Below, in pieces: positions 43,694-47,500 of a stretch of 47,500 nucleotides of DNA (within the stretch, counting starts at the first letter, position 1; each line of letters opens with the position of its first letter). Below the pieces are notes generated by a model that saw only the letters and a program-made list of their open reading frames with translations, had not been told where the DNA came from and did not search any database. This DNA is from Flavihumibacter stibioxidans. Its GTDB lineage: Bacteria; Bacteroidota; Bacteroidia; Chitinophagales; Chitinophagaceae. The position numbers and the translations under genes are program-made. The stretch spans positions 1 to 47,500 of the forward strand of contig NZ_MBUA01000032.1 of assembly GCF_014332695.1 (NCBI RefSeq), written 5' to 3'.

Positions 43694-45145
43694 ATGAAAA
43701 AAATAGTGTCACTACTGTGCCTGGTCCTGTTGGCATGGACCCTGCCTGCCCAGCAATTTGAACCAAACTGGAATTCGTTGAATAAAAGAAAAATGCCGGA
43801 CTGGTTTCAGCAGGACAAATTCGGCATTTTCATTCACTGGGGACTCTATGCCGTACCTGCTTATGCTCCTGTGATTCCGAATAGTGGTTACAGTTATGCC
43901 GAGTGGTATTGGTATCGATTACATGAAAAGCAGATAGACTTTCTCACCTTTCACCAGAAGAATTATGGCAGGGATTTTACCTATGAACAATTTGAGCCTA
44001 TGTTCAGGGCGGAGTTATTTGACCCGAATCAATGGGCTGAGGTATTTAAGAAATCCGGCGCAAAATATGTGGTGCTAACTTCCAAACACCATGAGGGGTA
44101 TTGTTTGTGGCCCAGTGCCGAAGCCGATAAAACCTGGGGCCGATCTTGGAATGCTGTAACGGGAACGCCCAGGCGCGACCTGCTGGGCGATCTTACCAAT
44201 GCGGTAAGGGACAAGGGACTCAGAATGGGTTATTATTATTCCCTGTATGAATGGTTTAATCCCTTGTGGCTGACTGATAGGAAAAGATATGTGGACGAAC
44301 ACATGATCCCGCAGTTCAGGGATCTGGTGACAAAATATAGACCATCTGTTATTTTCTCTGATGGGGAATGGGATCTATCCGACACTGCTTGGAAAAGTGA
44401 ATCACTGCTGGCCTGGTTATTCAATGAATCGCCGGTTGCAAAAGAAGTGGTGGTGGATGACCGTTGGGGAAATAATACCCGCGGGAAAAACACCGGAGCG
44501 ACCTACACGACTTCAGAATACGGAAGTGGTATGGATGCCAGTGTTGTCTGGGAAGAAAGCCAGGGGATAGGGCATTCCTATGGATATAACCGGAATGAAA
44601 AACTGGAAGACTATAAATCAAGTCATGACCTGGTATTGATGCTGGTGGATATCGTGTCGAGGGGTGGTAATTTGTTGCTGGATATTGGTCCCACTGCGGA
44701 TGGCCGGATACCGGTGATCATGCAGCAGCGATTGACAGATATGGGCAAGTGGCTGGAAGTGAATGGGGAAGCCATTTATGGCACAAGTGCCTTCAGGATC
44801 AACTGCCAGTGGAGTGAAGGAAAGAGGCCTGATAAAAAAGATGACAGTTATATGTCGGGCTATAGTGTGGCCAACCTGGTAAAACCGGCTGCGGGCCGTG
44901 CGCATATTGAATGTTTTTTCACCGCCAAAGGGAAGGATCTATATGTCATGCTGCCGCAATACAGGTCCACAGTTTTGCTGCGTGACCTGAAACTAGCGGC
45001 TGGTGCCACTGCCAGTGTACTAGGTTCGTCCAAATCATTACCACTAAAGCAGTCGGGTGCGCATACGAGGATAGATTTATCGGGGTTCAAGCCCGGTGAA
45101 ATAGCAGCGGACTTGCTGGTAATCAAAATTTCCAATGCGTTGTAA
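43694..45145 (+). CDS. Glycoside hydrolase family 29 alpha-L-fucosidase
   Basis: 483 residues. The signal peptide ends near LPAQQ, so the enzyme is periplasmic or surface-located. The TIM barrel has WFQQDKFGIFIHWGLYAVPAY, YVVLTSKHHEGYCLWPS (His pair at 132-133) and MGYYYSLYEWFNP. The probable nucleophile is Asp223 in VIFSDGEWD. GGNLLLDIGPTADGRIP is the usual GH29 end-of-barrel motif. A beta-sandwich C-terminal domain follows. GH29 enzymes remove alpha-L-fucose with retention. No SusC/SusD pair or other carbohydrate genes adjoin it. The gene follows rsgA by 12 bp, and the first 164-bp mobile repeat begins 22 bp after its stop. Confidence 0.93.
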   Translation: MKKIVSLLCLVLLAWTLPAQQFEPNWNSLNKRKMPDWFQQDKFGIFIHWGLYAVPAYAPVIPNSGYSYAEWYWYRLHEKQIDFLTFHQKNYGRDFTYEQFEPMFRAELFDPNQWAEVFKKSGAKYVVLTSKHHEGYCLWPSAEADKTWGRSWNAVTGTPRRDLLGDLTNAVRDKGLRMGYYYSLYEWFNPLWLTDRKRYVDEHMIPQFRDLVTKYRPSVIFSDGEWDLSDTAWKSESLLAWLFNESPVAKEVVVDDRWGNNTRGKNTGATYTTSEYGSGMDASVVWEESQGIGHSYGYNRNEKLEDYKSSHDLVLMLVDIVSRGGNLLLDIGPTADGRIPVIMQQRLTDMGKWLEVNGEAIYGTSAFRINCQWSEGKRPDKKDDSYMSGYSVANLVKPAAGRAHIECFFTAKGKDLYVMLPQYRSTVLLRDLKLAAGATASVLGSSKSLPLKQSGAHTRIDLSGFKPGEIAADLLVIKISNAL

Positions 45146-45167
45146 ACGGTAAAGTTTGCGCAAACGA

Positions 45168-45331
45168 CTGGAAATTCCACTCTTCATAATCACTATTTTC
45201 CGTCAATAATTGACCACAGAAACTAATGCAGACAAATCGCTGCCGTAAGAGAATTGATTCGTAATTTGTACCTTAATAATAGTGATCATTCAGACCCGGA
45301 ATAAAGTGGTCAGCTTCCGTGGAATTTCCAG
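45168..45331 (+). mobile_element. 164-bp MITE-like element (copy L) with IS21-type ends
   Basis: The element begins CTGGAAATTCCAC and ends GTGGAATTTCCAG, a perfect 13-bp terminal inverted repeat with TG...CA one base in. At the inner end, AGTGATCA (45281) and AGTGGTCA (45305) are repeated 24 bp apart, each followed by a YGGAAT (45297, 45320). At the outer end the same pair appears in reverse (rc of TGACCACA at 45211 and TAATCACT at 45187), again 24 bp apart. Multiple terminal repeats and TG/CA tips are known for IS21-family elements. No transposase is inside and no clear target duplication was seen. Confidence 0.72.
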
Positions 45332-45816
45332 CTTCAGATCAAGAATATCATATAAATAGTAATTGGACAGCGCCTTCTGGCAGCGGTATTGATGGCGAAA
45401 TCGCGTATAATCCCGCGACCAGAGCTGTTGATATTAATATTTCTGCATCATATGGTATTCCTGGTCTGGCACACGAATTAACACATGGTGCTCAATTTGA
45501 TCGAGGACAAACAGATTTAAAAGCCGATGGGTCAGGTAGGGGGTATCTACATGATTTGACAGATGAAGTTTCTGCGTTCAAGCGACAATTTGCAATAAAC
45601 AAAAAGAGTGTTTTGAACATCGATGTAGCGTATGTGCGAGGATTGCATCCAACGTATCAAACTATGCCATCAACGTCGTTAACAACTGGATCTTATTTGC
45701 ATTCAATTTTTATGGCCCACCGCATTATAAATCCTAAAGTTTCTTATTATCCTGGAACTACACTTAAGTATCGAGATTCTAAGAAAACAGTATTTACTGG
45801 ATTTGTTTCAAAATAA
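45319..45816 (+). CDS. Headless zincin metallopeptidase domain, resembling a polymorphic-toxin (Rhs-type) tip
   Basis: 165 residues as an ORF, but the GTG start lies inside the 164-bp repeat and only codons from about 5 on are unique. The frame is open only back to 45286 with no ATG. The sequence GLAHELTHGAQFD has the zinc motif HExxH (HELTH, 52-56), and Glu83 in LTDEVSAFKRQ could be the third ligand. The stretch upstream (GEIAYNPATRAVDINIS) resembles the segment before the HExxH in zincin toxins at the C-termini of Rhs and other polymorphic toxins of Bacteroidota. No signal peptide or delivery domain is present. It is most likely the cut-off C-terminal part of a larger protein. DNA is visibly more AT-rich than the rest of the window. 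Confidence 0.6.
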   Translation: MEFPASDQEYHINSNWTAPSGSGIDGEIAYNPATRAVDINISASYGIPGLAHELTHGAQFDRGQTDLKADGSGRGYLHDLTDEVSAFKRQFAINKKSVLNIDVAYVRGLHPTYQTMPSTSLTTGSYLHSIFMAHRIINPKVSYYPGTTLKYRDSKKTVFTGFVSK

Positions 45817-45827
45817 AAGATATGTAA

Positions 45828-46190
45828 ATGAGAATATTGCTGTATGCTATTTTTGCTTTTTTATGCTCCTGCTCTCCCCGGATGGCTTTAAAAAGTGAGA
45901 GGTGTTTTAAAAGTAAGCTGAATCCAGTCTATGGTGGGCAAAGCGTTTTTTGTATTCAGCCAGACAGCTCGTTTGCTTATTATGGTTCTGGCCCTTCATT
46001 TTTTTTGTCGAAAGGGCGGTGGCAATATGATGGAGATCGAAATGAAATTCTATTAAGCACTTATAACGATTTAAAGCCTGCGTTCAAGAATCCTATTGAC
46101 ACCATGTGGGTGGATCTGACACAGAAACGTATTAAAGTGCTTTCTAAGAAAAAAATTGTTTTTGAGAATATTATCTATTACGCGCAATGA
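45828..46190 (+). CDS. Small lipoprotein, candidate immunity protein to the zincin domain
   Basis: 120 residues. A lipoprotein signal MRILLYAIFAFLCSC (lipobox LCSC, Cys15) is followed by a Ser/Phe/Tyr-rich mature domain with predicted beta strands (QSVFCIQPDSSFAYYGSGPSFF, GRWQYDGDRNEILLST, MWVDLTQKRIKVLSKKKIVF). No known family was recognised. It starts 12 bp after the zincin ORF and its TGA stop ends exactly at the first base before repeat copy R. A small gene directly after a toxin tip is usually the immunity gene, and a lipoprotein form would suit a toxin acting in the periplasm. That role is inference. An outer-membrane lipoprotein of unrelated function is the alternative. Confidence 0.62.
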   Translation: MRILLYAIFAFLCSCSPRMALKSERCFKSKLNPVYGGQSVFCIQPDSSFAYYGSGPSFFLSKGRWQYDGDRNEILLSTYNDLKPAFKNPIDTMWVDLTQKRIKVLSKKKIVFENIIYYAQ

Positions 46191-46354
46191 TTGGAAATTC
46201 CACGGAAGCTGAGCACTTTATTCCGGGTCTATATTACCACTATTAGTCAGGTCCAAATTTCGAATCAATTCTCTTACGGCAGCGTTTTATCTGCATTGGT
46301 TTCTGTGGTCAATTTTTGACGGAAAATAGTGATTAGTCAGAGCGGATTTTCCAA
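46191..46354 (-). mobile_element. 164-bp MITE-like element (copy R), inverted relative to copy L
   Basis: It has the same length as copy L. Read on the minus strand it matches L at about 144 of 164 positions by eye (roughly 88%). Its ends are TTGGAAAATCCGC and GCGTG-side TGGAATTTCCAA, so the terminal repeat is slightly decayed on the 46354 side. The core TAAGAGAATTGATTCG is shared by both copies. It begins immediately after the stop codon of the lipoprotein gene. Confidence 0.72.
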
Positions 46355-46426
46355 TATTGGATTTATATTCTAATAAGAGACATTGTGAATGAGACTGTAT
46401 AAGGTGGACAACTAAAAGAACAAGTC

Positions 46427-46753
46427 TCACTCTATCTCCTTCAGCCTTTCTTTGATGGTATTATCTGCGATATTCTCCATCTCGCTTTTATCGTAAATGG
46501 AGAGCAGGTAGACGGTGGTGTTAGTGACTTTGACGTGGGTGATAATTCTGGCGCCCCCGGATTTTCCTTTTCCTTTGGAGGAAATGGCCAGGCGTATTTT
46601 GTAACAGTTGTTGCCGAGGTCGGTGCCGGTGGTGGGCTGCTGTTCCAGTTGTTCAATTAAGACCGCCAGGTCTTTTTTAAGGGACCGGTGTTTTTTAGCC
46701 AGGGCTTTGAGTTCCCGCTCAAAAAAAGCAGTGACCAGTACCTTATAGTTCAT
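46427..46753 (-). CDS. RelE/ParE family toxin of a type II toxin-antitoxin system
   Basis: 108 residues. The pattern is typical for the RelE/ParE fold: YKVLVTAFFERELKALAKKHRSLKKDLAVLIEQLEQQP with a basic helical pair, then GTDLGNNCYKIRLAISSKGKGKSGGARIITHVK and VYLLSIYDKSEMENIADNTIKERLKEIE. The last part matches the C-terminal strand and helix of RelE/HigB toxins (LxxIYdKsEmeni). Family members are ribosome-dependent mRNA endonucleases or gyrase poisons; which one cannot be read here. The start overlaps the end of the antitoxin-like gene by 11 bp, giving coupled translation with antitoxin first. Confidence 0.85.
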   Translation of the reverse strand: MNYKVLVTAFFERELKALAKKHRSLKKDLAVLIEQLEQQPTTGTDLGNNCYKIRLAISSKGKGKSGGARIITHVKVTNTTVYLLSIYDKSEMENIADNTIKERLKEIE

Positions 46754-46964
46754 CCAGCAACGCTTTGGCGGACTTCAATTTTATTTTCCCCTGCTTGTGC
46801 TGGTTGACCTGCTGCACGGATTCTTCAAGGCCAGCCAGCCATTTTTTTTCTTTTGCAGAAAGCTGGGAAGGTTCCAGCACTTCTACATAGTCAAAGGCTT
46901 TGAGCAGTTCTTTGATAAAGGCCAGCTTGTTTTTCTTTTTGATATGTACGACCAGTTGTTCCAT
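46743..46964 (-). CDS. Antitoxin-like small protein of the RelE/ParE module
   Basis: 73 residues from the ATG at 46964 (a longer start at 47012 overlaps the upstream regulator gene). The sequence MEQLVVHIKKKNKLAFIKELLKAFDYVEVLE resembles the short N-terminal domain of small antitoxins or DUF2683-type proteins encoded before RelE/ParE toxins. The lysine-rich C-terminal part (KHKQGKIKLKSAKALLDEL-like) probably wraps the toxin. No HTH or ribbon-helix-helix DNA-binding motif is clear, which fits having a separate regulator gene upstream. It overlaps the toxin gene by 11 bp. Confidence 0.75.
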   Translation of the reverse strand: MEQLVVHIKKKNKLAFIKELLKAFDYVEVLEPSQLSAKEKKWLAGLEESVQQVNQHKQGKIKLKSAKALLDEL

Positions 46965-46980
46965 GGTATAATGATCAATA

Positions 46981-47334
46981 TTATTTAATGGCCAGTTTTT
47001 GCTGGAGTTCATTGGTGATCAGAAAAGATTCCAGAAACTCTTTGACCAGCCGTTTTTTCTCCTGTGGTAGATGCTCAGCCCGTTTGAATTGGGAGAGTAA
47101 TTCTTTATCGGCAATTTGTATTTCGGCCAGATCATTAAGGGATCCGCTTATTAGAAAATCTACAGTGGTGCCCAGGGCATTGGCCAGTTTGGTCAACACT
47201 TCGGAAGCGGGCCTGTTTTCCCCACGCTCATAGCGGGAGATATTGGTCACATGGACACAGATGGTTTTGGCGAGGTCACTTTGTGAGAGGCCTTTTTTGG
47301 TTCTTGCCTGCTTAAGTCGGTCTTTAAACTCCAT
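46981..47334 (-). CDS. XRE family HTH transcriptional regulator
   Basis: 117 residues from the ATG at 47334; an in-frame extension to 47376 crosses the promoter and is rejected. The helix-turn-helix domain covers residues 4-60: FKDRLKQARTKKGLSQSDLAKTICVHVTNISRYERGENRPASEVLTKLANALGTTVDFLI. A C-terminal helical region follows, possibly for dimerisation. It is the first gene of the three-gene minus-strand unit, 16 bp before the antitoxin-like gene. It probably represses its own promoter and so controls the toxin module (inference). Third-gene regulators are known in some RelE/ParE systems. Confidence 0.88.
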   Translation of the reverse strand: MEFKDRLKQARTKKGLSQSDLAKTICVHVTNISRYERGENRPASEVLTKLANALGTTVDFLISGSLNDLAEIQIADKELLSQFKRAEHLPQEKKRLVKEFLESFLITNELQQKLAIK

Positions 47335-47364
47335 GATAAGGGCTTTTGTGCAATAGGTATAGGG

Positions 47365-47395
47365 CAAAATTAGCACTCTTGGTTAGTAAAATCAA
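47365..47395 (-). promoter_or_regulatory. Predicted promoter of the three-gene toxin-antitoxin unit
   Basis: On the minus strand TTG (47395-47393) is followed after 20 nt by TAATTTTG (47372-47365), a full match to the Bacteroidota consensus at ideal spacing. The predicted start site is about 24 nt before the ATG at 47334. Confidence 0.58.
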
Positions 47396-47449
47396 TAGTT
47401 ATTGGCAAAGGTGTGAATAAATGGGGTTGTGTGCTGGTTTATTAATAGA

Positions 47450-47479
47450 AAGTTTGCTATTTATTTAGGCAAGTTTGCT
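47450..47479. promoter_or_regulatory. AAGTTTGCT direct repeat, 21-bp spacing
   Basis: AAGTTTGCT at 47450-47458 and 47471-47479 are offset by 21 bp, two helical turns. An inverted pair GGCAAG (47468) / CTTGCC (47493) overlaps the second copy. They lie about 55-85 bp upstream of the -33 box. They could be operators for the XRE protein or belong to a gene beyond the window edge. Confidence 0.3.
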
Positions 47480-47500
47480 TATAGTATAGATTCTTGCCAT

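Noticed and set aside
45146-46426. Complete insertion sequence or transposon
   Set aside because: No transposase or recombinase ORF lies between or beside the 164-bp repeats, and no matching target duplication was found.
46355-46426. GTGAATGAGACT ... AGTCTCAC inverted repeat as terminator of the toxin gene
   Set aside because: Arms are short, the loop is over 20 nt and there is no T run on the minus strand.

Overview
The window is a contiguous piece of a Bacteroidota chromosome, most likely from the Chitinophagaceae or a close relative (inference). The support is a T9SS-type giant adhesin with SprB-like repeats next to a PorP/SprF protein, a GldB-type lipoprotein beside nadE, DUF3078 and DUF2490 proteins, a bacterial GGGP-synthase homologue, a moxR/DUF58/BatA cluster, and several start regions carrying the Bacteroidota promoter -7 motif TAnnTTTG. 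No rRNA, tRNA or CRISPR array was recognised.

Layout. Positions 3-8349 hold the 3' part of a very large repeat-built surface protein (HYR-like, SprB-like and Ig-like repeat blocks, then a gliding-type C-terminal sorting domain) and its PorP/SprF partner. Positions 8366-12966 (- strand) hold a GNAT acetyltransferase, an S9 peptidase and an MsbA-like ABC exporter. Positions 13063-14694 are rbfA and a LolC/E-type permease. Next comes a small, damaged four-helix-bundle (23S IVP-type) gene enclosed by inverted arrays of a 7-bp repeat, then a transketolase N-terminal subunit without its partner. Positions 16038-22299 are housekeeping genes: a WecA/TagO-like transferase, frr, mscL, a DUF3078 barrel protein, scpA and dxs. 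Positions 22493-28204 hold a LytS/LytTR two-component pair, two tandem M28 lipoprotein peptidases, a GGGP-synthase-like protein and a DUF2490 protein. Positions 28545-35359 hold a class II ribonucleotide reductase, a 37-residue lipoprotein between two terminators, a PhoD-like phosphatase, a YcxB-like membrane protein and a fatty acid desaturase. Positions 35368-45145 hold gldB and nadE (divergent), a small lipoprotein, the moxR-DUF58-BatD/DUF4381-batA cluster, rsgA and a GH29 fucosidase.

The last 2.3 kb (45168-47500) is accessory DNA and the most unusual part. A headless zincin (HELTH) domain resembling a polymorphic-toxin tip, followed by a small lipoprotein that could be its immunity protein, sits between two 164-bp repeats in opposite orientation. 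Each repeat has 13-bp terminal inverted repeats and doubled sub-repeats typical of IS21-family ends, so they look like transposase-less (MITE-like) elements. A three-gene toxin-antitoxin module (XRE regulator, antitoxin-like protein, RelE/ParE toxin) with a near-consensus promoter follows.

A second pattern is the 7-bp unit ATGGTGA, found in short arrays at or within a few bases of three stop codons. Two of these arrays face each other around the broken IVP-type gene. All functions are read from motifs and context; no database search was run.
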